DNA of 64,000 bases from Streptomyces sp. R21 (GTDB taxonomy: Bacteria > Actinomycetota > Actinomycetes > Streptomycetales > Streptomycetaceae). Below the pieces are notes generated by a model. That model worked only from the letters and a program-made list of their open reading frames with translations. It did not search any database and had not been told where the DNA came from. Numbering within the stretch: position 1 is the first letter of the stretch; each line of letters begins with the position of its first letter. Both the position numbers and the translations under genes were made by a program. Below, piece by piece: positions 1-8,523 of the stretch. Where the stretch lies: NCBI RefSeq assembly GCF_041051975.1, contig NZ_CP163435.1, positions 558,001 through 622,000 on the forward strand, in the 5' to 3' direction.

Positions 1-114
1 CACCGCGACAACCCCCACCCGGCGCTGGCCACCCTCCGCGACCATCTCGCCGCCGCAACGGCCGGCCAGGACGCGGCCGGGACCTGGGTACCGGGCTGGG
101 TGAATCCGCGCTGA
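1..114 (+). CDS. C-terminal end of a truncated protein, possibly LysR-type regulator
   Basis: An open frame enters from the left edge and stops at TGA 112-114, leaving 37 residues that end in WVPGWVNPR. The composition and the run DNPHPALATLRDHL resemble the extreme C-terminus of LysR-family effector domains, but 37 residues cannot prove it. It converges with the minus-strand propeller gene 13 bp away. The family assignment is a guess from residue pattern only. Confidence 0.4.
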   Translation, partial: HRDNPHPALATLRDHLAAATAGQDAAGTWVPGWVNPR

Positions 115-127
115 ACCCTGGGCGTAC

Positions 128-1246
128 TCAGCCGAACCGCAGAATGCGCGGTGCGAAGGTGCCCTCGGGACCGTCGGCTCGGCCGACCGACCAGACCGTC
201 GTCGTGCCCGGTACCGGGGCCAGCCGCAGCACCGAGGAGTCGCCCTCCCCCGCCACCGCCGGTTCGCTGTACTCGGTGAACGACTGTCCGTTCCAGGCAA
301 GGAAGTCCGGCCCTGGGACGAGCGGCGGATTACTGCCGGGCGGGCCCCACTTCTGCGAGCGGGCCACCGAGACCCAGCCCAGCGCACCGGACGAGGTGGG
401 CGCCAGCGAGCTGATCGAGCCGAAATCGGTGGGCACGGTCACATGGCTCCACGCCTGCCCGTCCCAGCGGACCAGCAAGGGAGGAATCGGCCGGCCCGGC
501 GGGCCGCCGACGAACCCGGCCGTGCCGCCCGCCCACACCTCCGTCGGCGACACCGCCAGAACGCTGCTCACGGCCGAGCGCGGAAACCCGTCCACGATCG
601 TCTGCTGCCAGACCTGACCGTTCCAGTGGGACACCGTCGCGACCGAGTCGGTGGTGCCTGCCGCCCAGACGTCGTCGGCCGCCAGGATGTGCAGGCCGTA
701 CACGGATCCCGGCGGCACCGGCACGTCCCGCCAGCCGCGCCCGTCCCAGCGCAGCAATACCTGCGCGCCGTCCCGCGAACCGATCAGCCAGGTCTCACCG
801 CCGCCGACGACGACTTTGGTCAGTACGACACCGTGCGGCGGCCGGCTCTCGGACCAGGCGGTGCCGCCGAAGCGGAGCAGGTGGGCGCCGCCCGCCGAGT
901 CGCGGCCGACCGCCCAGACCGCGGTCGATGAGGTCGCGGCGATGGACAGCAACTCCCCCTGCCAGCCGATCCCGGGCAGACTCTGGCGCTGCCACGCGGT
1001 GCCGTCCCAGCGCAGCATCAGCGGGAAGCCCGGCGCCTCGCGGCCGACGGCGTCGGCCCCCACCGCCCACGCCCGGTCCGGCCCGAACGCCACGGCCTCG
1101 TTGAGCCCGGCCTGTGGGCGTACCTGCGCCGGGACCGGAACGTGCTGCCAGGACAGGGTTTCCGCCGCGGCCGAGGTCATGACGGTGATGAGAGTGATGA
1201 GGGTCATGGCTGCGGCGAGGGCCGCGACGAGAAGTCTGCGTGTCAT
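128..1246 (-). CDS. secreted beta-propeller-like protein (WDG-repeat)
   Basis: This is a 372-residue protein. It starts with a clear signal peptide (MTRRLLVAALAAAM, hydrophobic stretch, Ala-rich cleavage site near residue 27). The rest consists of about six repeats of 45-50 residues, each containing an LxRWDGxxW-type motif followed by an AVWAVG-type strand, typical of Kelch/WD-like propellers of Streptomyces exported proteins. I chose ATG 1246 because GGGAGG sits 6 nt upstream and the signal peptide begins there. It starts 2 nt after the stop of the similar upstream gene, so the two form an operon and are probably tandem duplicates. No catalytic motif is visible; binding or surface function is only inferred. 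Confidence 0.75.
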   Translation of the reverse strand: MTRRLLVAALAAAMTLITLITVMTSAAAETLSWQHVPVPAQVRPQAGLNEAVAFGPDRAWAVGADAVGREAPGFPLMLRWDGTAWQRQSLPGIGWQGELLSIAATSSTAVWAVGRDSAGGAHLLRFGGTAWSESRPPHGVVLTKVVVGGGETWLIGSRDGAQVLLRWDGRGWRDVPVPPGSVYGLHILAADDVWAAGTTDSVATVSHWNGQVWQQTIVDGFPRSAVSSVLAVSPTEVWAGGTAGFVGGPPGRPIPPLLVRWDGQAWSHVTVPTDFGSISSLAPTSSGALGWVSVARSQKWGPPGSNPPLVPGPDFLAWNGQSFTEYSEPAVAGEGDSSVLRLAPVPGTTTVWSVGRADGPEGTFAPRILRFG

Positions 1247-1248
1247 GG

Positions 1249-2316
1249 TCAGCCTCCCAGCCGCTCGCTCATCAGGTTCGGTTTCGAGCCGTATATCTCG
1301 ACGGTTCCGAAGGAGATCAGTGAAGATCCGGCCCTCGTCAGTGCACTCGGTTTGACGTCGATCGCGTCTGTGCGCTCCGGACCGTAGGAGAAGGTGGTGC
1401 GGATGCCGTCGACCCGGGCGTACTTCGACTGGAACGCGCGGTCGCTGCGCACCGGCAGCCACAGCGCGCCGTCGGGGCCGCGCGCCATGCCCGCGGTGTA
1501 GGTGTCGCCCAGCGGTGGGTAAGTGGTGCGCCAGGCGTGCCCGTTGAAGGTCATCAAGTAGGTGCGGGCCACGCCGTCGGTGTACTGGCTGCCGCCGATC
1601 GTGGCCCGGCCGTGCGGTTCGAGCATGATCGTGTGCACGTTGCTGTTCGGTGGCAGCGGCACCTTCGCGTCCCGCCACTGCGTGCCGTTCCAGCGCAGGA
1701 CGGCGACACCGGTGCTGGTGTCCGCCCACGCCCACGCGTCGGTGGCCGTCCGCGCGGTGACCCCCATCAGGAACAGCACACCGTCCGGCGTGGACTGGGT
1801 GGTCCAGCCGGAACCGTCGTAGTGCAGCACCTTCAGCCCGGTGTCGTCCTCACCGACCACCCACGCTCCACCGGACACTGCGGTGAAGTCCTGGTAGGTC
1901 CACAGGGTCCCCGGCAGCGGGATCGCACTCCACCCGCCCGCCGACCGGCGCAGGATCTCTCCCGCGCCCGCGTGGTTGTGGAAGATCCACACCTCGTCGC
2001 CGACGAACTCCACCTTGCCGAGCCAGCCCGGCTCACCCGCGCCGGGGAACGTGGCGTCCCGGCTCCATGCCGTGCCGTCCCAGCGGTACAGCATCGGCCG
2101 CAGTCCGTCCGCGGCTTGCTCGTACCCGGTCGCCCACGCCTCGCCCGGCCCGCGGGCGGCGAGATCGGACACGGTGACCGGCGGGGCCGCCGTCGGCACG
2201 GGCAGCGCCGACCAGCTCGGCGTCACAGCTGCGGCCCTCGTGGTGGCCGAGGCCGGCGACACCACCGAGGCACACGCGATCACAAGGCAGACGATGAGCG
2301 CACGGAGACCGTTCAC
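1249..2316 (-). CDS. secreted beta-propeller-like protein (WDG-repeat), paralogue
   Basis: This 355-residue protein has the same plan as its downstream neighbour: a signal peptide (VNGLRALIVCLVIA, then SPASA) and repeats with YRWDGTAW, LHYDGSGW and LRWNGTQW motifs. The GTG at 2316 is preferred because GGGGGG lies just upstream and it gives a compact signal peptide; ATG 2349 is an in-frame alternative without a clear ribosome binding site. It shares an operon with the gene at 1246, separated by 2 nt. Extracellular location is supported by the signal sequence; ligand and role are unknown. Confidence 0.72.
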   Translation of the reverse strand: MNGLRALIVCLVIACASVVSPASATTRAAAVTPSWSALPVPTAAPPVTVSDLAARGPGEAWATGYEQAADGLRPMLYRWDGTAWSRDATFPGAGEPGWLGKVEFVGDEVWIFHNHAGAGEILRRSAGGWSAIPLPGTLWTYQDFTAVSGGAWVVGEDDTGLKVLHYDGSGWTTQSTPDGVLFLMGVTARTATDAWAWADTSTGVAVLRWNGTQWRDAKVPLPPNSNVHTIMLEPHGRATIGGSQYTDGVARTYLMTFNGHAWRTTYPPLGDTYTAGMARGPDGALWLPVRSDRAFQSKYARVDGIRTTFSYGPERTDAIDVKPSALTRAGSSLISFGTVEIYGSKPNLMSERLGG

Positions 2317-2541
2317 AAGACCCCCCACAACGCGAAGGCCGCACACCATATTGGCGTTCAACCAACCGTGAACAGACGGCATTCGGCCATCACGTCTCTC
2401 TCTGGAAACCTGCCGTGTCGTGGGACTCCTGGAGCCACGAGCGCAGTACGTCGGCCAGGTCGCGGTTCCCGTCGCAGTACGTTCCGGCGACTCGGGCACC
2501 GACGGACCGGGAGTTCAGTCTGTCGGCACGGTGTCCGGGAG

Positions 2542-3099
2542 GCCGAGCATCACGACGTGATCGTGCTCGGCGCCGGGCTGGCCGGGCTCTGCGCCGCCGG
2601 GGACCTTGCCGCCGCCGGCACCGACGTGCTCGTCCTGGAGGCCCGGGACCGCGTCGGCGGCCGGGTCGGGCAGACCCGCACACCCGACGGCCGTACCGTC
2701 CAACTCCGTGGCGAAGTGGTCGGCCGCGGACACACCGCTTATCTCCAACTCGCCAAGGAACTCCGGCTCGAACTGGTCCCCAGCCACGTCGCCGAACCCG
2801 GCCGCATCACCCGTGCCACACCCGAGGGCCGCTCGGCCGGGGAGCCGCCGCACTGGTTCGGCCCCGGCGACACGGCCCAACTGCGCACCCCCGAACCACT
2901 GGCCGAGATGGCCGCCATGTTCGGCGACGAGGCACTCCGACCGACCGCCTGCCATCTGCGGCCGTGGGGCACCGACCTGTGGACTCAGGGCTACGTCACC
3001 CAGTGGCCGCCGGGCGAGGTCATGGCGGTCGGCCCGCTGCACGGCACCCACGAACCGCCGTTCTACGTCTGCGGCTCCGACCAGTGGGTCGCCGGATAC
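2542..3099 (+). pseudogene. flavin monoamine oxidase, internally deleted and truncated
   Basis: The frame encodes HDVIVLGAGLAGLCAAGDLA, the Rossmann FAD-binding GxGxxG motif, then EARDRVGGR, both typical of flavin amine oxidases. It then jumps after about 130 residues directly to the family's C-terminal part (GYVTQWPPGEVMAVGP, HEPPFYVCGSDQWVAGY). A full family member is about 450 residues, so some 250 central residues are missing. No in-frame start codon with a ribosome binding site is visible. The C-terminus is cut exactly where the right end of an IS605-type element begins at 3100. It is clearly a relic. Confidence 0.8.
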
Positions 3100-3337
3100 G
3101 TGACTCCTCCCCGGCGTGGACGCCGGGGCTTCTCGCTATGCCGGTTGGACTTTGCGACGGGCCAGCCCGGCCCGTAGAGCGTTCAGGGCGCCCACCATGT
3201 CCGCGTGCGCCTGATGGCCGCACGAGAGGCAATGGAACTTCTCCTTGGCGTGCAGGATCGTCAGGAACACCCCCCCATCCGGCATCCGAGATCGACTGGT
3301 TGAGTCCGGCCTTGGAGGAGGCCCCGTTGGGCAGGAA
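3100..3337 (-). mobile_element. IS605-family tnpB 3'-end remnant (copy 1)
   Basis: On the minus strand this matches the 3' end of the tnpB genes at 48.4 and 55.7 kb, including the terminal hairpin (CCCCGGCGT, then ACGCCGGGG) and the right-end tail beginning GTGACTCCTCC at 3100. Compared with the 48.4-kb copy it has one extra C in a C run near 3271-3277, which shifts the frame. It also lacks about 100 bp covering the first half of the zinc ribbon, so HAK is joined straight to EKFHC. All sequence upstream of the RuvC-II region and the left end are gone. It now bridges two unrelated gene relics. Confidence 0.85.
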
Positions 3338-3348
3338 CGCGGTCGTGG

Positions 3349-4225
3349 AAGATCGCGCCCGCGCTGGCCGCCGGCAACACCGTCGTCCTCAATCCGTCCG
3401 ATACGACGTCGTCCTCGGCTCTCCTCCTGGCCCGGGCGGTCCCTGGTCACCCACCCCCACGTCCGCCTCGTCGCCGTCACCGGATGTGTCCGGGCCGGAC
3501 GAGAGATCGCCGCCGCGGCCCCCGATCTCAAGCGGCTCCATCTCGAACTGGGCGGCAACGCACCGGTGTTGATACACGAGGACGGCGATCTCGACGACGC
3601 GGTCGAGCAGTTGTCGTCCTCTCCTTCTGCAACGCGGGGCAGGACTGCACGGCCGCCAGCAGGATCCTGGTCCACCACCGCAGCCACGACGCCATCGTGG
3701 ATACCTTCGCCCGCCGGGCCGCACGGCTCCTGCCCGGAGCCCCCCCCCACGACGTCCACGCGGACTTCGGACCCCCTCGCGAACGCCGCTCAACTCGCCT
3801 CCGTATGCGGCCTGTTGGAGCGCCTTCCGGACCACGCCGAAGTCGTCACCGGCGGCGCGGCCCTCTCCCGCCCCGGCCACTCCCACCAGGCCACGGTGGT
3901 CGCGGGGGCGCGGCAGAAGGACGAGATCGCGCGGAGCGAGGCGTTCGGCCCGGTCGTCACCATCCAGCCCTTCGCCGACGAATCCGCGGCCTTCCCTATG
4001 GCGAACGACGTCCCCCAAGGTCTCGCCGCGAGCGTCTGGACCCGCGACCACGACCGCGCGATGCGGGCGAGCCGCGCGCTGCAGACCGGCATCGTCTGGG
4101 TCAACACCCACGGCACGATGGTGTCGGCGATGCCGCACGGCGGTGTACGCCACTCCGGCTTCGGAAGCGACCTCTCCCTCACGGGCCTGCTCGACTACAC
4201 ACAGGTCAAGCACGTGATGCTGTGA
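3349..4225 (+). pseudogene. aldehyde dehydrogenase (aminobutyraldehyde dehydrogenase-like), frameshifted
   Basis: Fragments in different frames reconstruct an ALDH: KIAPALAAGNTVVLNPSDTT from 3349, THPHVRLVAVTG and LHLELGGNAPV near 3440-3560, FCNAGQDCTAASRILV with the catalytic Cys near 3630, and an intact C-terminal third SEAFGPVVTIQPF to LLDYTQVKHVML ending at 4225. The N-terminal third is missing, a stretch between ALLLARA and LVTHPHV is deleted, and there are at least two frameshifts. Next to an amine oxidase relic, it suggests a lost amine-to-aldehyde-to-acid catabolic pair. It cannot be translated as one protein. Confidence 0.8.
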
Positions 4226-4282
4226 CGGGCGCCGAAGGCGTCGGAGTTCGGGGCCCGACCCTCGTAGCTGTGACCCCCCGCG

Positions 4283-4738
4283 TCAGCCCAGCCAGCGCCC
4301 CTCGCGCATGAGTTCGCGCCCCGCGAGCTCGTTGGCCTCGCGCCAGGCCTGGATCCGCTCCGGGCGGATGCGGAAGTACTGGTAGGGGCTGGAGAGTTCG
4401 CGCGGGTCGAACCCCGTCTTCGAGGCGAAGGCGTCCGCCGTGCCGGGAGGCAGCGCGGCCACATCCGCCGCCTCGGCGGTGCCTTCCACGAGGACGACGT
4501 CACGGGTGGGGCCGAGGGCGAGCCGCACGCGGCCGCCGGCCAACAGGTTGCGGCCGGTGGGTGATGTCCGGACGGTGGAGACGACGATGTGTGTGCCGTC
4601 CCAGAGGAAGGAAACGGGGACGAGGTACGGATGGCCCTCCGCGTCCGCCGTGGACAGCCATACGTCGACGTCCTCGTCCAACTTCTTCCGTGTGTCCCGC
4701 AGCCTCTCGGCCAACTCGCGCGGTGCTTCGGCAGCCAT
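4283..4738 (-). CDS. pyridoxamine 5'-phosphate oxidase/FMN-binding split-barrel protein
   Basis: This 151-residue protein starts at ATG 4738 with an AGGAGGAC-type ribosome binding site. The core, VWLSTADAEGHPYLVPVSFLWDG, then HIVVSTVRTSPTGRNLLAGGRVRLALGPT, is the split-barrel flavin- or F420-binding fold of PNPOx-like proteins. The length is normal for the family. It lies 75 nt downstream of the threonine-aldolase-like gene on the same strand, so read-through from the large operon is possible, but a separate promoter is as likely. Cofactor (FMN or F420) and substrate cannot be told from the sequence. Confidence 0.8.
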   Translation of the reverse strand: MAAEAPRELAERLRDTRKKLDEDVDVWLSTADAEGHPYLVPVSFLWDGTHIVVSTVRTSPTGRNLLAGGRVRLALGPTRDVVLVEGTAEAADVAALPPGTADAFASKTGFDPRELSSPYQYFRIRPERIQAWREANELAGRELMREGRWLG

Positions 4739-4812
4739 CTGTCCTCCTCCTATGAAATCCGGTGAACTCCGGTCGTATTAAACGGACTTGGACCGGCCGC
4801 CGACCACCGTAC

Positions 4813-5913
4813 TCATGGGTGGCGCCCTGGTTGCGCCACGGCCGTGGAACCGATCATGGCCGCCACGGCTCGGGCCGCGCTGCGCGCGGAGTCCGCGTCG
4901 TGCGCCCGGTGGACCACGAAGCGGACGCGGCCGTCGGGAAGGGGCAGCACTCGCACTCCCCGGTCGGCGAGCCGTTCAGCGAACTGCGCCGCAGGCAGAC
5001 CGGAGCATCTCACCATGACGATGTTCGTCGGATGCGGCGGCCAGGACACCTCGGCGCCCGGCACGTCGGCGAGCTGGTCGGCCAGGAGCGCTGCGGTGGT
5101 GTGATCGGCGGCCAGTTCGGGCAGCCGCCGCAGGGCGACCAGCGCGGGCGCCGCGAGCACTCCTGCCTGATGGAGCGTGCCGCCCAGTCTCTCCCGCAGC
5201 TCGCGGGCGCGCGCGACGAACGTGGAGGACCCGCCGAGCAGTGCACCGGCAGGCGCGCCCAGGCCCTTCGAGACGGAGAAGGTCACGCTGTCGGCGGGCC
5301 GTGCGAGTTCCGCGGGCGGGACGTCGAGTGCAACCGCGGCGTTCGCCAGTCGCGCGCCGTCCAGGTGCACATGCGCCCCGTGCCGACGGGCCTGATCAGC
5401 CACCTCTCCCACGGCCGACGCCTCCAGGGCACTGCCGCCGTGCATCATGCTCGTGTTCTCCACGCACACGACGGTGGGCTGCCGTGGCCCGCCGGAGGGC
5501 AGGGCGGTGAGCGCCTCAGTCAGTCGGCTGATGTCCGGCAATCCGTCCGGCTGTTGGGCCAGGGGAAGCAGGTCGGCTCCGGCGAATTGCCGTAGCCCCG
5601 CGTCCTCCAGGAAGGCCATATGGCTGTGGGCGCCGGTGATCACCCGTGGTCGGGCCGAGTCGGGGCCGGACGCGGCCAGTACGGCAAGCAGGTTGGCCAT
5701 GGTGCTGGTGGGGACGAACAGGGCCGCCTCCGTGCCGAGGAGCAGGGCGCCTTCCTGCTCCAGCGCGGACGACGTGGGGTCGTCTCCGTACACGTCGTCA
5801 CCGACGCGCGCCTCTGCCATCGCCGCACGCATCTCGGCGTCGGGCATCGTCCGGGTGTCGCTGCGGAAGTCGAGCCCGGCCGCCGTGTCTTGGTCTCCGA
5901 CGTCGTACGCCAC
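4813..5913 (-). CDS. threonine aldolase-like PLP enzyme
   Basis: This 366-residue fold-type I PLP enzyme matches low-specificity threonine aldolases, which cleave or form beta-hydroxy amino acids with glycine. Visible motifs are DFRSDTRTMP, GDDVYGDDPT, HVHLDGARLANA (Asp185, Arg188 contact PLP) and FSVSKGLGAPAG with the Schiff-base Lys at residue 216. GTG 5913 is chosen for its upstream AAAGGGG. It is the last gene of the biosynthetic operon, 5 nt after the aldehyde dehydrogenase. In this setting it may build or remodel a beta-hydroxy amino acid, which is inference. The length is normal. Confidence 0.85.
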   Translation of the reverse strand: MAYDVGDQDTAAGLDFRSDTRTMPDAEMRAAMAEARVGDDVYGDDPTSSALEQEGALLLGTEAALFVPTSTMANLLAVLAASGPDSARPRVITGAHSHMAFLEDAGLRQFAGADLLPLAQQPDGLPDISRLTEALTALPSGGPRQPTVVCVENTSMMHGGSALEASAVGEVADQARRHGAHVHLDGARLANAAVALDVPPAELARPADSVTFSVSKGLGAPAGALLGGSSTFVARARELRERLGGTLHQAGVLAAPALVALRRLPELAADHTTAALLADQLADVPGAEVSWPPHPTNIVMVRCSGLPAAQFAERLADRGVRVLPLPDGRVRFVVHRAHDADSARSAARAVAAMIGSTAVAQPGRHP

Positions 5914-5918
5914 GGGGG

Positions 5919-7367
5919 TTACCCCTTTCCGGCAGGAGGGTGCGCGATCCAGACGGCGCGTGTGCGGGTGTAACCGTCGGCCGCGTGGAGGCCCAGTTCG
6001 CGGCCGTATCCGGACTGGCCCATCCCACCGACGCTGACGGACTCCTCGGTGTCGCCCCAAGTGTTCACCCAGACCATGCCGGCGCGCAGCGCCTGCGCGA
6101 AACGCTCGGCGCGACCCGCGTCCGAGGTCCACACGGAGGCCGACAGCCCGTAAGGAGTGTCGTGTGCGAGGGCGAGCGCCTGCGTCTCGGTCCCGAACCG
6201 TGCGACGGACAGCACGGGGCCGAAGATCTCTTCGCGCCAGGCGCGGCTGTGCGACGGCGCCGAGTCCAGTATCACCGGGTTGACGAAGAACCCGTCGGCG
6301 ATGGCGCTGGTCGGTTCCGGCCGCACCTGCTTCTCGCCGGGTGGCAGCCACACCGCGGCTCCCAGTTTCGCGGCTTCCTCCACCACGGCTTCCACCCGCT
6401 CCACGGCCGCGCGTGTGATGAGGGGCCCCAGGTCGGTGCCCGGGTCGTCCGGTGCTCCGACGGCCAGCGCCGCCGTCCGCTCCGCCACCTTGCGCACGAA
6501 CGCGTCGTGCACCGTCTCGTCGACGATGAGCCGGGTGGCGGCCACGCACATCTGGCCGGTGTTGCCTGTGAATCCCTCGACCACTGCCTGGGCCGCCGTG
6601 TCCAGGTCCGCGTCCGCGAAGACCACGATGGGGCTCTTGCCGCCCAGTTCCAGGGCGACCCGCTTGACGCCGTCGGCACACATCTTGGCGACCTCGCGCC
6701 CCGCGGCCGTGGAGCCGGTGAAGGACACCATCCCGACCCGGGGATCGCCGCACAGTCGGCGGCCGGTGCGCGCACCGCCGTACGCCGCGCCGAGCACACC
6801 GTCCGGCAGGATGTCGCCGGCCAGTTCGACGAGGCGGCGCACGGACAGCGGGGTCTCGGGCGCAGGCTTGACGACGACCGTGTTGCCGTACGCGAGCGCG
6901 GCTGCCACCTTCCAGACGGCCATCAGGAGCGGGTAGTTGTTCGGGCAGATCGCCACGCACACCCCGACGGGCACCCGGTCGGTGTAGGTCCTCCTGCCGG
7001 GCGCTGCCGGATGTACCTCGCCGACCGGGTATCGCGCGACGGTCGCGAACCAGTCCAGGACCTGGGCCGCGAAGTCCACTTCGCCTTCGGCACGCGCGGT
7101 GGGCTTGCCCGCGTTCATGCGTTCCAGCGTCGCGAACTCGGTGCGTCGGTCGCGCAGGAGGCCGGCCAACTCGTGCAGCCGACGCGACCGTTCCGTAGGT
7201 GAGGCGGTGCCCCACCCGTTGCGGAAGGCGTCGTCGGCCCGTGCGAGCAGGTGCTCCGCTTCCTGCCCGCCGGTGTCCGGCAGGCTGGTAACGGGGTGCC
7301 CGGTGGACGGGTCGAGGATCCGGCGTTCGTCGCTCGTCCCGCTGCCCGCGATCGCCTGCGTGGTCAT
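5919..7367 (-). CDS. aldehyde dehydrogenase (NAD(P)-dependent)
   Basis: This 482-residue ALDH-superfamily protein is intact: ICPNNYPLLMAVWKVAAALAYGNTVVVKPA, FTGSTAAGREVAKM, LELGGKSPIVVF with the general base Glu, GNTGQMCVAATRL with the catalytic Cys near residue 274, and EEIFGPVLSV near the end. ATG 7367 has GAGGG 6 nt upstream. It oxidises an aldehyde to an acid; the substrate is not evident. Gaps of 13 nt upstream and 5 nt downstream place it inside the operon with the asparagine-synthetase-like and threonine-aldolase-like genes. It is distinct from the broken ALDH at 3.4-4.2 kb. Confidence 0.9.
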   Translation of the reverse strand: MTTQAIAGSGTSDERRILDPSTGHPVTSLPDTGGQEAEHLLARADDAFRNGWGTASPTERSRRLHELAGLLRDRRTEFATLERMNAGKPTARAEGEVDFAAQVLDWFATVARYPVGEVHPAAPGRRTYTDRVPVGVCVAICPNNYPLLMAVWKVAAALAYGNTVVVKPAPETPLSVRRLVELAGDILPDGVLGAAYGGARTGRRLCGDPRVGMVSFTGSTAAGREVAKMCADGVKRVALELGGKSPIVVFADADLDTAAQAVVEGFTGNTGQMCVAATRLIVDETVHDAFVRKVAERTAALAVGAPDDPGTDLGPLITRAAVERVEAVVEEAAKLGAAVWLPPGEKQVRPEPTSAIADGFFVNPVILDSAPSHSRAWREEIFGPVLSVARFGTETQALALAHDTPYGLSASVWTSDAGRAERFAQALRAGMVWVNTWGDTEESVSVGGMGQSGYGRELGLHAADGYTRTRAVWIAHPPAGKG

Positions 7368-7380
7368 GGCGCGCCCTCGC

Positions 7381-8502
7381 TCATCGCAGCAACTCCGAGT
7401 CACCGGACAGCCGTAGCCGCCCGATCACTTGCTCGACGTGCCTGAGGAACCCGTCCTTGCCGAGGGCCGCCCCGGCGCTTCCCAGCAGCTTCAGGTCCAG
7501 GGCGGCCGCGGTGTCCTGCCACTGGGCGTCGCAGGCGCCGAAGTCCGCGTGGACGTAGCCGAGATGGATGGTGTGCCCGGCCAGTTCGAGCGTCTCCGTC
7601 TGTGCCGGGTGCTTGTCCGGGCGTGGCGGGAACTGCAGTCGGCCCCGCCCGGTGGCCTGCACGATCAGCCGGAGTTCGCTGCCACCGGAGGCGGGTGAGC
7701 TGTACACCACCTCCAGTTCGCGTCGGCCTTCGCCGTCCGCGAAGATCGCGGCACTGTCGGCCCGGAAGCCGAGCACTGTCTCGGGCACGCCGTGTCCGGC
7801 CAGGAACCCGGGGACGGCCTCGGGAGACAGCCATTCGCCCTCGTTCGGCCCGCCTTGCCGGTGGAAGACGAAGACGCCGGTCGGGACCGAGACCATGTCG
7901 ACCGGGTGGCGGGCCCAGTAGCTCAGCTCCGAGAAGGGGGTGCAGAGCACACGTTGCACCGCGTCCCCGTCGGCCGGCCGCAGTCCTCGGTAGATCGAGA
8001 CGAGTTCCTCGTCGCTGAACTCGCCGTCCAGTACGGACAGTTCAATCGTGGTACGGGCCAGGCGGGCACTGGCGGCCACGTTGCGCAGGTAGTCGGTGCC
8101 CAGCCACACGACCCGGCCATCACCGATACCGAAGGGGCGTGCCTCGCTCCCCCACAGGCAGGGGTGGTCCACCGCCGGGAAGGCCCAGTCGTACAGGAAC
8201 TGCTTGATGCGCAAGCGCCGTTCCCGCCCGGCGATCTCCGTCCGGTATGCGGCCGGATTGGCGGGGCTCCACGGAGTGCGTCCGGCGGTGTTCCCGTTAC
8301 GCCCGGCGGGCGCCTCCTGCCGGAGTGTGCCGCAGGCGACCTCGCAGTCCTCCGGCAGTTCGGTCGGGCGCCACAGCACGAAGTTGCACCACTCCTGGGC
8401 CTTCTCCGGTTCCATGGCTGCGGGAGCCGAAGGCAGATCCGCCGCTTCCGGCACAGTCCTCCAGACCCAACCGGGCACGTCTGGTACGGCTTGGCTGTTC
8501 AC
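7381..8502 (-). CDS. uncharacterised protein of the biosynthetic operon
   Basis: A 373-residue soluble protein that I do not recognise. There is no signal peptide, membrane segment or nucleotide-binding loop. The N-terminal half is rich in Trp and aromatic residues (WVWRTVP, EWCNFVLWRP, FLYDWAFPAVDHPCLWG) and includes DGRVVWLGTDYLRN and ELSYWARHPVDMVSVPTGVFVFHRQ. The C-terminal part, ELRLIVQATGRGRLQFPP, looks beta-rich. It sits 21 nt after the asparagine-synthetase-like gene and 13 nt before the aldehyde dehydrogenase, so it is almost certainly part of the same pathway. It could be an enzyme with a new fold or a substrate-binding protein. Confidence 0.8.
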   Translation of the reverse strand: MNSQAVPDVPGWVWRTVPEAADLPSAPAAMEPEKAQEWCNFVLWRPTELPEDCEVACGTLRQEAPAGRNGNTAGRTPWSPANPAAYRTEIAGRERRLRIKQFLYDWAFPAVDHPCLWGSEARPFGIGDGRVVWLGTDYLRNVAASARLARTTIELSVLDGEFSDEELVSIYRGLRPADGDAVQRVLCTPFSELSYWARHPVDMVSVPTGVFVFHRQGGPNEGEWLSPEAVPGFLAGHGVPETVLGFRADSAAIFADGEGRRELEVVYSSPASGGSELRLIVQATGRGRLQFPPRPDKHPAQTETLELAGHTIHLGYVHADFGACDAQWQDTAAALDLKLLGSAGAALGKDGFLRHVEQVIGRLRLSGDSELLR

Positions 8503-8523
8503 TCTGGCTCCTGATGTCGGTCG

